In this document: positions 1-9,125 of the stretch, one piece after another
Layout: each line of letters begins with the position of its first letter
Numbering within the stretch: position 1 is the first letter of the stretch
Notes under the pieces: model-generated
Told to the model about the DNA's origin: nothing
What the model saw: the letters and a program-made list of their open reading frames with translations, nothing else
The model's database searches: none
Translations under genes and position numbers: made by a program
Origin: CAZIVP01 sp964542915
GTDB taxonomy: Bacteria; Calditrichota; Calditrichia; Calditrichales; Calditrichaceae
Direction of reading: 5' to 3'
Length of the DNA: 64,000 nucleotides
Assembly: GCA_964542915.1 (NCBI GenBank)
Contig: CAZIVP010000002.1
Location: forward strand, 248,001 to 312,000

Positions 1-1861
1 CTACATAGGTATTTTGCAACTTGGTAAGCTTTCGGAATTCCATCATTTGTTGAATAATGGGATGTTCCCGATAGCGCTCCAAAACACGTTCGGAGGTGGA
101 ATATTGCCCTGTTTTAGTGCGCGGCGGTTTACGTAAATCCAGATCTTCATGAATCTTCAGCTTATCGAATAAAACAGGACCCAGTTGTTGAGGCGAATTT
201 AAATTAAAGGATTGCCCCGCCCTCTCAAAAATATCCTTCTTTAGATGCTCTATATCACCCGAGAGTTGTTTCGATAACTTTTTCAGTATATCCGTATCTA
301 ACTTAACGCCTGTAAGCTCCATTTCCAGCAATACGGGGATAAGCGGAATTTCCAGGTCGTAAAAGAGCGACTCCATTTGCAATTGTTTGATTTTATCCTT
401 AAAAATTTCGTAGAGCTGGAATGTTACATCCGCGTCTTCGGCTCCATAACGGTACACTTCTTCCGCCGGCAATTCCGTCATTTTTTTCTGTTTGCGGCCC
501 CTGCCAATCACCTCTTCAATGGGAATCATTTCATAATTCAAATAGTATTCGGCCATTTTATCCAAATTATGCTGAACCCCGGGATCAATTAAATAAGAAG
601 CAATCATCGTATCGAAATAAATCCCTTCGACTTTGACTTCGTGCCATGCCAGCATAAGAGCATCGAACTTGATGTTCTGGCCAATTTTGTTTATGCGTCT
701 ATCTTCAAAAATCGGTTGTAAACGCTCCAACACCTCTTTCACATTGAGGCGGCCATCGGGATGGTTTAAAACCAAATACCACGCTTCATGCGCCTTCCAA
801 CAGAAAGATATGCCGGCAATTTCCGCCTCGCTAAAATCCAACGAACTGGTTTCCAGATCAAATGCAAATTGCTCTTGTTTTCGTAATTCTTTCAATAACC
901 ATTCCAGGCTGTCCGTATCGTTGATCAAATGGTAGTCGGACTTTTTTTCTTCATATACTTCGAAATTATCGGCGGCGCCGAATTCCCGAGCAATTTTTAA
1001 TACCCTATCCGGCATACGCCTGAACTCCAATTCCTTCATCAGGTGGTCGGCTTTATCCGCTTCCCAAATGGTAAACTGAATCTGTTCGAGCGGAACCTCG
1101 ATGGGCACATCCGTATGAATGGTTACCAGCTCCCGCGCCGTTATGGCTTGATCTTTATAGTTTATCAGGTTTTCCCTGATCTGTTTTTTGCCGAGTCGAT
1201 CGATTTGCTCGTAAATACCATCCAGGGATTGATAATCCCTAAGAAGTTTTTGAGCCGTTACTTTACCGACTTTCGGAATGCCGGGTACATTATCGGATTT
1301 ATCGCCCATCAAAGAGAGCCAGTCCACAATTTGTTCCGGGCGTACGCCCATTTTCTTTTCAACTTCTTCTCTCCCCAGTACCTCGGCTTCCTGATTGCTT
1401 TTGCCCGGATTATAGAGGAATATATGATCATTCACTAACTGAGCCATATCTTTATCGCCGGAAACGATAAACACATCAAGATTTTCGGAGGCGAAACGTT
1501 TAGCCAGGGTTCCGATCACATCGTCTGCTTCGTAACCATCCTTTTCAAGAAGATTAAATTTGAGCGTCTTTAGGGTTTCCACGAGCCTCGGATATTGGGC
1601 AGCCATCTCTTCGGGCATTTTTTCGCGGGTGGCTTTATACTCCGGGTATAATTCGTGGCGGAAGGTGGGCTCTTTGGTATCGAAAATGATGGCAAGATAC
1701 TGGGGATATTCGTCTTCAATCAATTTTAGCAGGGAATTGAGGAAACCATAGGTCGCCGACGTATCTTCGCCCTTGGAATTGATGAGCGGATTGTTGATAA
1801 ACGCAAAATAGCTACGGTAATAAAGAGCCGAACCGTCAATTAGAAATAATTTCTGAGCCAT
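1..1861 (-). CDS. polA: DNA polymerase I, C-terminal part beyond the window
   Basis: Replication/repair polymerase that fills gaps and removes RNA primers. The first 620 residues are inside the window, and the polymerase palm and fingers lie beyond the left edge. The start reads MAQKLFLIDGSALYYRSYFA, the classic beginning of the 5'-3' exonuclease (FEN) domain, which fills roughly residues 1-290. The 3'-5' proofreading domain follows. Its Exo I motif FDLET is near residue 331, Exo II is GQNIKFD, and Exo III is YGAED (Y-x3-D), so proofreading should be active, unlike in Taq-type enzymes. The thumb/polymerase part begins with ELTGVKLD. The ATG at 1861-1859 lies 9 bases after the mutS2 stop, so it is probably the last or a late gene of the run that starts near 6436. 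Identification is very secure; only the missing C-terminus is unknown. Confidence 0.97.
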   Translation of the reverse strand, partial: MAQKLFLIDGSALYYRSYFAFINNPLINSKGEDTSATYGFLNSLLKLIEDEYPQYLAIIFDTKEPTFRHELYPEYKATREKMPEEMAAQYPRLVETLKTLKFNLLEKDGYEADDVIGTLAKRFASENLDVFIVSGDKDMAQLVNDHIFLYNPGKSNQEAEVLGREEVEKKMGVRPEQIVDWLSLMGDKSDNVPGIPKVGKVTAQKLLRDYQSLDGIYEQIDRLGKKQIRENLINYKDQAITARELVTIHTDVPIEVPLEQIQFTIWEADKADHLMKELEFRRMPDRVLKIAREFGAADNFEVYEEKKSDYHLINDTDSLEWLLKELRKQEQFAFDLETSSLDFSEAEIAGISFCWKAHEAWYLVLNHPDGRLNVKEVLERLQPIFEDRRINKIGQNIKFDALMLAWHEVKVEGIYFDTMIASYLIDPGVQHNLDKMAEYYLNYEMIPIEEVIGRGRKQKKMTELPAEEVYRYGAEDADVTFQLYEIFKDKIKQLQMESLFYDLEIPLIPVLLEMELTGVKLDTDILKKLSKQLSGDIEHLKKDIFERAGQSFNLNSPQQLGPVLFDKLKIHEDLDLRKPPRTKTGQYSTSERVLERYREHPIIQQMMEFRKLTKLQNTYV

Positions 1862-1870
1862 AATTAAACC

Positions 1871-4240
1871 TCACGTAATTTTAATTACCGTAACACCTGC
1901 CTCACCTTCACCGTATCTCCCTGAGCGAAAATCCATGATATCCGCGCGATTGCTCAGATATTGCTGTATGGCGTTCCGTAAAGCGCCGGTTCCCTTGCCG
2001 TGTACAATGCGCACTTCTTCCCAACTACTCATAACCGCCTGATCCAGATATGATTGCAGGGAGGTCAAAGCTTCGTCCACGGTCATGCCGCGTAAATCAA
2101 TTTCGTTAGATATATTGACGCCCGAAACCGATGCGCTCGATTCATCCCGGATGGAAACGTGTTTTTGTTGAATCGGTTGACTATGTTCATCTATTGGCTC
2201 CAAATCGCCCACGGGAATGGTAATTTTCAGACCGTCTTTGTCTACCTCTACTTCGCTGCGGTTCGGGAACAGACGACTGACGCGCCCTTTGATATCGTAC
2301 TGTCGCGAGCGCACGCGCTGGCCGGGGTTGAGTTGTTCAATCGTTACCGTTTTTTCTGGCGTTTCCTCCTTAACCTCCGGTTGTAAATCCCGTTTTTGCC
2401 TTGCGATGCGTTCGCGGGCGTTTCTTATGGAAACCTTATCAGCGCCTGCTTCCTTAATCTCTTTAATCGCGTTTTCCAATTCCCGATTCGCATTTTCAAT
2501 AATCTGACGGGCTTCTTCACGGGCTTTCTTTTCGTACTCCTTGCGTTTTCGTTTGATATCCTCATTGCGATCCCGGTAAAGCCTCATCAAGCTGTTCAGC
2601 TCCGTTTCGCGGAGGCTCAGACGCTCTTTTAACCGCTGGTATTGGCGACTCTTTTCCACAACATCGGTTAATAACTGGTCGAGTTCGAATACCTCTTTTC
2701 CGGCGATGGTCATCGCTTTCTGTAATAAATGTTCATCCAATCCAAGCCGTCGGCAAATCTCGAATGTATAACTGCTGCCCGGAATGTCAATCTCCAGGGT
2801 AAATAAAGGCGAGAGATGCTCCCGATCAAACTGCATAGCGGCGTTGGCAATACCCTCTGTTTCACCGGCATAGGCTTTAATTTGATTCTGATGGGTCGTT
2901 GCCAGCGTTATAAGTGCAGATCGATTGAGACGCTCCAGAATGGCAATGGCGAGTGCAGCCCCGCCGGTAGGCTCCGTCCCGCTGCCGATTTCATCGATCA
3001 ACACCATAGCCTGGGTTTCAACATTACGCAACACATCATCGATTGCTTTAATATGCGAAGAGAAGGTGCTTAAATCCTGTTCGATGGATTGTTCGTCGCC
3101 TATTACCGAAAAAATTTGCTGGCAGATCGGTAATTGTGTGCCTTCGGCTGCGGGGATATGAAAACCGCTCTGGAACAGCAGTTGCAAAATACCAACGGTT
3201 TTCAAGGCCACCGTCTTTCCGCCGGCGTTCGGTCCCGAAATAAGCAGGATATTAAAATCCTCTCCTGCATGGATGTCCAAAGGTACCGTTTCGCGCCCAT
3301 GCATATTTAACAGCAAGGGATGTCGGGCTTTATTCAGATTTAGCGCAAAACCGTCGCTTATTTCAGGGGCTACTGCTTCAACATCATTGGCATATTGAGC
3401 CTTGGCGCGAATAACATCCAATTCATTCAGCAAATCCAGATTCAAGACCAGATCCAGCTCTTCTTCTTTGGCCTGTCGCGACATACGTTTTAAAATTTTA
3501 ATCAGTTCTTTACGCTCCTCCGCAAGCAGTTGCTGCATCTGATTATTGAGGTCGACTACAGGCATAGGTTCCACAAAATAAGTGGCACCCGATGCTGATT
3601 GTCCGTGTACGATACCGGGTACTTTATTGACCGAAAATTCCCGAACGGGAACGACCAAACGTCCATCGCGCAGAGTGATATACTCTTCCCGTATGTGCTC
3701 GGACTTTTTCTTTAGCAGATTGTCCAGCTTGTGATGAATCTCGTGGTCCACCCTCCGAATTTCGTTTCGGATCTGTTTCAGCTCAGGGCTGGCGTTATCA
3801 AATATACGGCCGGATGGTTCAATGGTATAGCGGATTTGATTAAGTAATTTTTCTTTACGCACCAGTTGCTTTAATATCGCCGTCAGTTTCGGAAATTTCT
3901 CTTCAAACTTCTGACCGAAATCACTAAGCGTATGCACGACCTCCAAGAAATTTTGAAGCTCACGAAAATCATCAATTTCCAAATAGCTTTCTCGCGGCTC
4001 AATTTTATTCATCAGGACGCGTACATCCTCGAATGTCCAAATGGGGAAACCGCCTTCAACGGCTAAAACTTCCCGCATTTCACCTATTTCACTCAGGCTT
4101 TGCAGCAGGATTTGTTTTTCCATTAAAGGTCGGCTGTTCAGCAATCGCTGCTTACCGGTTTCCGATACACATTTTTCGGACACATGTTGAATTATTTTTC
4201 CAAATTCAAGAGTCGTTTTTGTTTTTTCAAATCCCAGCAT
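1871..4240 (-). CDS. mutS2: Endonuclease MutS2
   Basis: MutS-family ATPase with a C-terminal Smr nuclease domain. In the family it suppresses homologous recombination and/or rescues collided ribosomes; it is not a mismatch-repair MutS. Visible are the core and lever helices, the Walker A motif GPNAGGKT near residue 335, the ABC-type signature and Walker B region (VLIDEIGSGTEP), a long charged coiled coil (about residues 500-620), and a Smr domain from about 710 with DLRGM and HGKGTG. The open frame extends upstream to a TTG at 4255, directly after the cvpA stop. I prefer the ATG at 4240 because GGAAAG sits 7 bases before it and the TTG has no space for a ribosome site. The product is about 789 aa, normal for the family. 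It lies between cvpA and polA with almost no gaps. Confidence 0.96.
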   Translation of the reverse strand: MLGFEKTKTTLEFGKIIQHVSEKCVSETGKQRLLNSRPLMEKQILLQSLSEIGEMREVLAVEGGFPIWTFEDVRVLMNKIEPRESYLEIDDFRELQNFLEVVHTLSDFGQKFEEKFPKLTAILKQLVRKEKLLNQIRYTIEPSGRIFDNASPELKQIRNEIRRVDHEIHHKLDNLLKKKSEHIREEYITLRDGRLVVPVREFSVNKVPGIVHGQSASGATYFVEPMPVVDLNNQMQQLLAEERKELIKILKRMSRQAKEEELDLVLNLDLLNELDVIRAKAQYANDVEAVAPEISDGFALNLNKARHPLLLNMHGRETVPLDIHAGEDFNILLISGPNAGGKTVALKTVGILQLLFQSGFHIPAAEGTQLPICQQIFSVIGDEQSIEQDLSTFSSHIKAIDDVLRNVETQAMVLIDEIGSGTEPTGGAALAIAILERLNRSALITLATTHQNQIKAYAGETEGIANAAMQFDREHLSPLFTLEIDIPGSSYTFEICRRLGLDEHLLQKAMTIAGKEVFELDQLLTDVVEKSRQYQRLKERLSLRETELNSLMRLYRDRNEDIKRKRKEYEKKAREEARQIIENANRELENAIKEIKEAGADKVSIRNARERIARQKRDLQPEVKEETPEKTVTIEQLNPGQRVRSRQYDIKGRVSRLFPNRSEVEVDKDGLKITIPVGDLEPIDEHSQPIQQKHVSIRDESSASVSGVNISNEIDLRGMTVDEALTSLQSYLDQAVMSSWEEVRIVHGKGTGALRNAIQQYLSNRADIMDFRSGRYGEGEAGVTVIKIT

Positions 4241-4255
4241 GTGTATTCTTTCCAA

Positions 4256-4822
4256 CTAATTAAGAAGATCTTTGGCCGTAGAATCGATATTCTGTAAGGT
4301 TTCAAACCATTGTAATCCCGATGCGGAAGCGCCGGGCAACCAAGCGCCCAGGAATTTAAATATATAGGGCGCAAGAGGTTTTACATAAGCAACCACTTTA
4401 CTAGTATCGGCTTTTATATATTTATAAATATATTGATGTTGTGGTAAAAAATCGATAATAAGAAAAATAAGACTGATAATAAAAGTAACTTTGAGAAAAG
4501 CAAAGGCTCCGCCCGCAATTCGGTTAAAAGGTTGAAGAAACGTAATTTTTAGTAATTTATTTATTTGTTGGGCGATCATTCTCAGTGTAACCACCACTGC
4601 TACAAATATCAGTATATAGCTGATAATTCGGAGAACGGTGATGGGAATTCCCGGCAAGTATGCTTCCAAAAAGTTTGCAATAGGCGTCTGATATGCCGTG
4701 GCGAGGATAAATCCTGCCACTAATGACACAAGAACAATTAATTCCGTTACAAATCCGCGAAAGATACCCCGGATGGTAAACAGCAGAATTACAACGAGCA
4801 GAATTGTATCGAGACCATTCAT
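4256..4822 (-). CDS. cvpA: CvpA family membrane protein
   Basis: Small integral membrane protein (188 aa) of the CvpA/colicin V production family. Four hydrophobic segments are visible, near residues 5-20, 28-45, 62-86 and 105-128, with a short arginine between the first two (RGIFRGF), which is characteristic of the family. A short hydrophilic tail follows. The molecular role is poorly defined; family members affect envelope integrity and colicin export. The ATG overlaps the stop of the upstream YqeY-like gene in a GAATGA arrangement (4-base overlap), indicating translational coupling. CvpA next to mutS2 is a common arrangement in many phyla, which supports both calls. Confidence 0.85.
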   Translation of the reverse strand: MNGLDTILLVVILLFTIRGIFRGFVTELIVLVSLVAGFILATAYQTPIANFLEAYLPGIPITVLRIISYILIFVAVVVTLRMIAQQINKLLKITFLQPFNRIAGGAFAFLKVTFIISLIFLIIDFLPQHQYIYKYIKADTSKVVAYVKPLAPYIFKFLGAWLPGASASGLQWFETLQNIDSTAKDLLN

Positions 4823-5280
4823 TCTTCGATTTGGATAAGCCGTTCCCGAGCCAGAGACTGTACCTTTTTACCGTCCGCTTTACCTTTTACTTTTGGCATA
4901 ACGGCGCCCATAACCTTACCCAAATCTTTCACAGAGGATGCAGCAACGTTTTGAATGACTTCATCGATAATACGATTGATATCGTCATCGGAGAGTTGTT
5001 CGGGAAGATATCGTTCAATGATTCGGAGCTCGCTTTGTTCTTTTTCAACCAAATCGGTTCGCTTGGCTTGTTGATACATGTCCACCGCTTCTTTTCGTTT
5101 TTTTGCGGCATTGGTCAGAACTTTAATGACATCATCATCGCTGAATGTTTCGCTACGGCCTTTCCGGATTTGGGCGTCTTTAATCTGCGCCCGCAGACTT
5201 CGCAACGTTCCCAAATCCGCTTTCCGTCCTTCCTTTAAAGCGGTCTTCATGTCTTCATTGATTTTTTCTTCGATCGACAT
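4819..5280 (-). CDS. GatB/YqeY domain-containing protein
   Basis: 153-aa protein with the YqeY fold, homologous to the C-terminal tail domain of GatB (the tRNA-binding part of the Glu/Asp-tRNA amidotransferase). Family hallmarks visible are a start rich in Ile/Glu followed by DMKTALKEGRKADLGTLRSL, the central EEKEQSEL-like stretch with RYLPEQLSDDDI, and the C-terminal GKVMGAVMPKVKGKADGKKV. The free-standing YqeY protein has no proven function, but it very often follows rpsU as it does here, which is good context support. It starts 21 bases after the rpsU stop and overlaps cvpA by 4 bases. Confidence 0.92.
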   Translation of the reverse strand: MSIEEKINEDMKTALKEGRKADLGTLRSLRAQIKDAQIRKGRSETFSDDDVIKVLTNAAKKRKEAVDMYQQAKRTDLVEKEQSELRIIERYLPEQLSDDDINRIIDEVIQNVAASSVKDLGKVMGAVMPKVKGKADGKKVQSLARERLIQIEE

Positions 5281-5301
5281 GTAAATTCCCGAAAAATTAT
5301 T

Positions 5302-5499
5302 TTAGCGATTCATCTCCGCCATGAGTTTGCGCATTTTACGTTTCGCCTGGTTCAATTTACGTTTGCGCTGTTCACTCGGTTTCTCATAATACTGATGACG
5401 CTTAATATCAGACATCAACCCGGATTTTTCGCATGCTTTGGTAAAGCGTTTAAACGCTTTCTCGAACGGTTCGTTATCACGTATCTTAACGGTAATCAT
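5302..5499 (-). CDS. rpsU: Small ribosomal subunit protein bS21
   Basis: 65-aa, strongly basic protein of the 30S subunit that sits near the anti-Shine-Dalgarno region of 16S rRNA and helps initiation. It begins MITVKIRDNEPFEKAFKRFT, then KACEKSG and the R/K-rich tail (PSEQRKRKLNQAKRKMRKL) diagnostic of bS21. Full length. It is transcribed between a TPR-protein gene (43 bases upstream) and the YqeY-like gene. The pairing of bS21 with YqeY is widespread in bacteria. Presence of bS21 is consistent with strong Shine-Dalgarno sites such as the GGAGG before ppdK. Confidence 0.97.
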   Translation of the reverse strand: MITVKIRDNEPFEKAFKRFTKACEKSGLMSDIKRHQYYEKPSEQRKRKLNQAKRKMRKLMAEMNR

Positions 5500-5542
5500 G
5501 AGTTACTCTTCACATCCTTTCTTTTTTGATCCATTACTTTAA

Positions 5543-6436
5543 TTAGTAGGCATATTTATCGGGATTCTTTATCAACTCGATTTCATATTCGGCCGCTTGT
5601 TTCCAGGCACTGTGTTTAGAAGCGCGTTCGTAATGTTTAAGCGCTTTTTGATTTTGCCCGGTTTTTTGGTAAACTTTACCAATATAATAATTCGAAGCTG
5701 CTTTTACCATACTGCTTCGACTCATACTAATGGCATTTGTTAATGCCTCTTCTGCTTGATTATATTTCTTCAGTTCCAGATAAACGGTTCCAAGCCGGTA
5801 ATAATAGGTTCCTTTTTTTATTCGACGCCGTTCGTACTGAATGGCATTTTCAAAAGCTTTGGCGGCTTCCTGATAATTGCCCAGTTCTTTATAACTCAAT
5901 CCCAGTACATTATACGCGAGCGTGTAATCTTCCTTATATTCAATGGCTTTTTTCAAGTGCTTGATGGCATTTCTATGTTGTTCCATATCATTATAAATTT
6001 TACCCAGTCCGAAATAGGCCTTCGCAATTTCCGGGTTGATTTGCAAAACGGCATTAAACGTGTTTATGGCATCTTCTCTCCGATCCATTTGCGCCTGCAG
6101 GTTACCGAGCGCAAGATAAGCCTTTTCAAATTTTTTGTCTATTTCAATCGCTTTCTTGAATTCACTTTCAGCTTTGGTAAAATCTTCTAACTTCTTATAG
6201 CAATAACCCATCATATAATGAGCGTCCGGAAAGTTCTTATCGTTTTCGGCGGCTTGTTGGAATTTCGCTACGGCTTCTTTGAAGTTGCCCTTCCGCGCCA
6301 AATCTAATCCTTCATTAAATGCCTGACCGGCTTCCGGATCGCGACCTTTTTTTTCCTCTTTGGTTTGTTCCTGCTGGGCCTGTAAAACCTGAAAAGCAAG
6401 GAAAATAACCAGCGTACATGCAATGAACTTTCTCAC
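5543..6436 (-). CDS. Secreted TPR-repeat protein
   Basis: 297-aa protein with an N-terminal signal sequence (MRKFIACTLVIFLAFQVLQA, likely cleaved near residue 20) followed by a short charged spacer and about six or seven tandem tetratricopeptide repeats from roughly residue 38 to 285. Repeat hallmarks are visible in succession (for example AHYMMGYCYKKLEDFTKAES, AYLALGNLQ, AYFGLGKIY, AYNVLGLSYKELGNY). TPR arrays are protein-protein scaffolds; the client cannot be inferred. No lipobox cysteine is present, so it is probably periplasmic. The start codon is GTG (6436-6434) with a very strong GGAGGG ribosome site about 6 bases upstream, which decides the start. A promoter lies about 55 bases upstream. 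Confidence 0.8.
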   Translation of the reverse strand: MRKFIACTLVIFLAFQVLQAQQEQTKEEKKGRDPEAGQAFNEGLDLARKGNFKEAVAKFQQAAENDKNFPDAHYMMGYCYKKLEDFTKAESEFKKAIEIDKKFEKAYLALGNLQAQMDRREDAINTFNAVLQINPEIAKAYFGLGKIYNDMEQHRNAIKHLKKAIEYKEDYTLAYNVLGLSYKELGNYQEAAKAFENAIQYERRRIKKGTYYYRLGTVYLELKKYNQAEEALTNAISMSRSSMVKAASNYYIGKVYQKTGQNQKALKHYERASKHSAWKQAAEYEIELIKNPDKYAY

Positions 6437-6490
6437 TTAATGCCCTCCTCAATATGATTCATTTCTCAGAACGCTAAAATTTAGAAGTTG

Positions 6491-6519
6491 AATATAATAA
6501 TTAAAGGTTAGTCTATCAA
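6491..6519 (-). promoter_or_regulatory. Candidate sigma-70 type promoter for the TPR-rpsU-cvpA-mutS2-polA run
   Basis: On the minus strand TTGATA (6519-6514), a 17-base spacer and TATATT (6496-6491) form a near-consensus promoter. It would give a leader of about 45-50 bases before the GTG of the TPR gene. It lies in the 274-base AT-rich gap between efp and the TPR gene. I see no clear intrinsic terminator for efp in that gap. Confidence 0.5.
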
Positions 6520-6593
6520 GCCCACCTTTTCGCGATCCATATTTATAGTTTTTTTCATTTCAATCGATATTATTTAATCGGATTATCAATCTT

Positions 6594-6619
6594 AACGAAT
6601 TACACTTCAACGAATTACA
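6594..6619. repeat. Short direct repeat in the efp/TPR intergenic gap
   Basis: Two exact copies of AACGAATTACA at 6594-6604 and 6609-6619, a 15-base period. They lie about 75 bases upstream of the candidate promoter for the TPR gene. It could be a tandem protein-binding site or chance in AT-rich sequence. Confidence 0.35.
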
Positions 6620-6710
6620 TAGCTCCTATCGATCTATTCATTGATCTCATGTTTAAATATGTAAAATATGGATCCTATGTTCGTTAAAGGAATCACAATA
6701 AGCGTACTTT

Positions 6711-7274
6711 TTATTTGGCACGCTCAATATATTTACCTTCGCGTGTATCAATCCGGATCACTTCGCCTTCTTCGATAAACTGCGGAATCTGAACTTTTAA
6801 GCCCGTTTCCAAAACAGCCGGTTTATATGAGGATGTTACGGTTGCTGTCTTCATATTGGGTTCGGTTTCGGATACTGTTAATTCGACGGTCAGCGGCAGC
6901 TCAATCCCGATCGGCCTGTTTTCATGGAAACTAATATCTACCTGTGTATTGGGTAACATGTAGAGTGCGGCATCGCCCACCATATCTTCATCCAGCGGAA
7001 TCTGTTCAAACGTTTCCAGATCCATAAAGAAGTAATGATGTTCATCCTGAAACAAATACTCCATCCTTCGTGTATCCAAATCGGCTTTTTCTACGTTATC
7101 GTCGGGTCGAAAACGATGCTCGGCATTGGAGCCTGTAATGATATTCTTCATCTTCGTTTGAATGGCCGCCTGCCCTTTTCCCGGTGTAAGATGCTTGTAT
7201 TCGGTTATCACATGTAATTCTCCGTTGAACAGAATCACGTTACCTTTTCTTACTTGGCTGGCTTTCAATTTCAT
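6711..7274 (-). CDS. efp: Translation elongation factor P
   Basis: 187-aa EF-P, the tRNA-shaped factor that relieves ribosome stalling at polyproline. Three beta-barrel domains are recognisable: the KOW-like N-domain (residues 1-62), the central OB domain and the C-terminal OB domain ending TREGKYIERA. The tip of the modified loop is TPGKGQA, with Lys33 in the position modified by beta-lysylation in E. coli, so this is the Lys-type EF-P, not the Arg/rhamnose type. No epmA/epmB modification genes are in the window. The ATG overlaps the stop of the upstream 302-aa gene by 4 bases, so it is translationally coupled to an unrelated-looking operon. Confidence 0.97.
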   Translation of the reverse strand: MKLKASQVRKGNVILFNGELHVITEYKHLTPGKGQAAIQTKMKNIITGSNAEHRFRPDDNVEKADLDTRRMEYLFQDEHHYFFMDLETFEQIPLDEDMVGDAALYMLPNTQVDISFHENRPIGIELPLTVELTVSETEPNMKTATVTSSYKPAVLETGLKVQIPQFIEEGEVIRIDTREGKYIERAK

Positions 7275-8179
7275 GTATAAATCTCCCTTTGTTTTTCCTT
7301 TTTTAACTCTAAAAACCGTTTGTAGTCCAGTGTAAAGTGGAACTGTTGCATTCCCTTCTTGACCAATTTGCGATATTTGGCAGAATTGAACAAATTCTTA
7401 AGCTTCTCATCAAGCGGTACAATCTGTTCAGCGACGAACCAGCGGAAGGGTTCATCGCTCTCTTTTTGTTTGAGAAGTCCCCATTCAATCGCCCACGCCA
7501 CCTCATGGAGCTCATACGGCGCGGTATCCCTTGCCAGCGCCATCAATTTAGCCTGATCGTCAGGATTCAGATAAAAAAATATGCGCGAATAAAGATGTGC
7601 ATTGTGAAAATGCTCCGGTGTATTGACCAGACCTGCCAGATTCAATCGCCACGCGGATATAATCAGTAGCTCCACCGCTCTGGAAGCCATTCCCAAACCC
7701 GGGAACCGCTGGCCGGGCAACTTTGGTTTGTCTTTACCGAATTGGGCCTGCGGATTTTGTAGACATAACCATTCAATCGCAAGGGTTTCGATTCGTTTTC
7801 CATTAAGTTTGGTTTCAAAAGGTACGTCGATCTGTATAAACTTCTTCTTCAATACCAATTCTATTAGCAAATGATCCATATCATTTATTTGGTTATGAAT
7901 CGTAAGCCGATGTACATACGGATCGTTGGTTTCAATGTTGAAAATTAAATTTTTAAAACCTTTGCCTCTGAGATGATCGAATATGCCGTACTTTTCAAAT
8001 GCCAGCTCTAAACCCTCTTTGGAATAATAGCCCAGAAAAAAATCGTGTCCGCGTTTACCAATATTTATATTGAAAAGATCGGTTTCGTTAACAAAACCCT
8101 TCTCGCTCGATTCTTTCTGTAATTGAGCCGTCGTTAAACGTTTGGCAATTTGCCAGTATTTTTTAGAGACTTTAATCAT
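7271..8179 (-). CDS. Conserved-looking protein of unknown function (302 aa)
   Basis: I do not recognise this protein. It is soluble, with no signal peptide or membrane segments, and has a mixed alpha/beta pattern. The middle holds the motif KPKLPGQRFPGLGMASRAVE (about residues 151-170), which looks like a glycine/proline-rich functional loop. A histidine cluster follows (EHFHNAH), and the C-terminus is basic and lysine-rich. It starts with ATG inside the end of the deacetylase-like gene (8-base overlap) and its stop overlaps the efp start by 4 bases, so it is translated in step with both. That tight packing suggests a real conserved gene, but it does not reveal a function. I saw no resemblance to EF-P modifying enzymes. 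Confidence 0.75.
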   Translation of the reverse strand: MIKVSKKYWQIAKRLTTAQLQKESSEKGFVNETDLFNINIGKRGHDFFLGYYSKEGLELAFEKYGIFDHLRGKGFKNLIFNIETNDPYVHRLTIHNQINDMDHLLIELVLKKKFIQIDVPFETKLNGKRIETLAIEWLCLQNPQAQFGKDKPKLPGQRFPGLGMASRAVELLIISAWRLNLAGLVNTPEHFHNAHLYSRIFFYLNPDDQAKLMALARDTAPYELHEVAWAIEWGLLKQKESDEPFRWFVAEQIVPLDEKLKNLFNSAKYRKLVKKGMQQFHFTLDYKRFLELKKEKQREIYT

Positions 8180-9125
8180 ATTTTGTTTTTTTCATCAGAC
8201 TGTGTGCAATAAAATCATAATAAACTTCCCAACTATCGATACCGTAACCACCGCCCGCCACGATGACCAAAGGAATGCCGGCCTGCCTCACTTTACGATA
8301 AACAAAAAGATTGCGTTCCAGCATACCCCGGCGGGAAATCTGCATATCGGCCAGGCTGTCCTTAATGTAGGGATCGGAGCCAGCCACGTAAAAAACCACA
8401 TCCGGTTGAAAGTTGATACAGGAGTCGTTCATTTCACGTTCCAAAATTTCAAGATACAGACGATCGCTGGCATCGGGCGGTATCAAAATATCCTTATTGT
8501 GCGGACGATCAATTTCCACCCATGTATCGGCGTGGATGGAAAAAGTGTAAACCTGTTCGTCATCTCTAAAATAGAGCAAATTCCCGTTTCCCTGGTGATA
8601 ATCCAGGTCGATGATCATAAACCGTTTACCGCGGTTCAACCGACGGAATTTTTCGATGGCGATGGCCACATCGTTAACCAGACATAATCCTTCCGCACGA
8701 TCGGGGTGTGCATGGTGGTATCCGCCGCCAAGGTTAAATACGGCTACATTCCATTTAAGCGCATATGCGGTTGCGAGTAAGGTACCGCCCGTCACCGCCC
8801 GAAAATATTCCAGTATCGAATTGTGAAACAGATTGATGACATCAAGATTGAGCATACGGCTGACCAGCTGTGGATCTTGAATAGAACGTAAATACTTATC
8901 GGTATGAACCAGACGCAGATCCTCATAGCTGCAAAGCTCGGGCCGGAGCGTGTTGTGGCGGTTGAGTAATTTTTCACTGATCAGACGATCGCGGATCTTT
9001 TTGTATTTCATCATATCAAAGGTTTGATGCTGTCCTGCTGATGGCAGTCCGTAGATATAGTCGGAGGAAAATACGACTTTGGGCCTTTTGCGATAGATTA
9101 ATTTCCACATGATATCAAAATTCAC
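8172..9125 (-). CDS. Histone deacetylase family amidohydrolase (AcuC/acetylpolyamine-amidohydrolase-like)
   Basis: 317-aa zinc-dependent deacetylase of the arginase/deacetylase fold. Catalytic features are all visible: NLGGGYHHAHPDRAEG with the His137-His138 pair, the zinc ligands Asp175-x-His177 in LDYHQGN, Asp251 in GSDPY, and the GGGYG loop with Tyr294 near the C-terminus. In bacteria such enzymes deacetylate acetyl-lysine (AcuC) or acetylated polyamines; the substrate here cannot be decided. The listed start is GTG at 9125, which overlaps the asparaginase gene by 11 bases. An ATG at 9110 (five residues in) is an equally possible start and would leave a 4-base gap. The 3' end overlaps the next gene by 8 bases. 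Confidence 0.9.
   Translation of the reverse strand: MNFDIMWKLIYRKRPKVVFSSDYIYGLPSAGQHQTFDMMKYKKIRDRLISEKLLNRHNTLRPELCSYEDLRLVHTDKYLRSIQDPQLVSRMLNLDVINLFHNSILEYFRAVTGGTLLATAYALKWNVAVFNLGGGYHHAHPDRAEGLCLVNDVAIAIEKFRRLNRGKRFMIIDLDYHQGNGNLLYFRDDEQVYTFSIHADTWVEIDRPHNKDILIPPDASDRLYLEILEREMNDSCINFQPDVVFYVAGSDPYIKDSLADMQISRRGMLERNLFVYRKVRQAGIPLVIVAGGGYGIDSWEVYYDFIAHSLMKKTKYD

Noticed and set aside
377..1751. Plus-strand frames opposite polA
   Set aside because: The minus strand encodes an uninterrupted DNA polymerase I with all expected motifs; the plus frames have no known domain.
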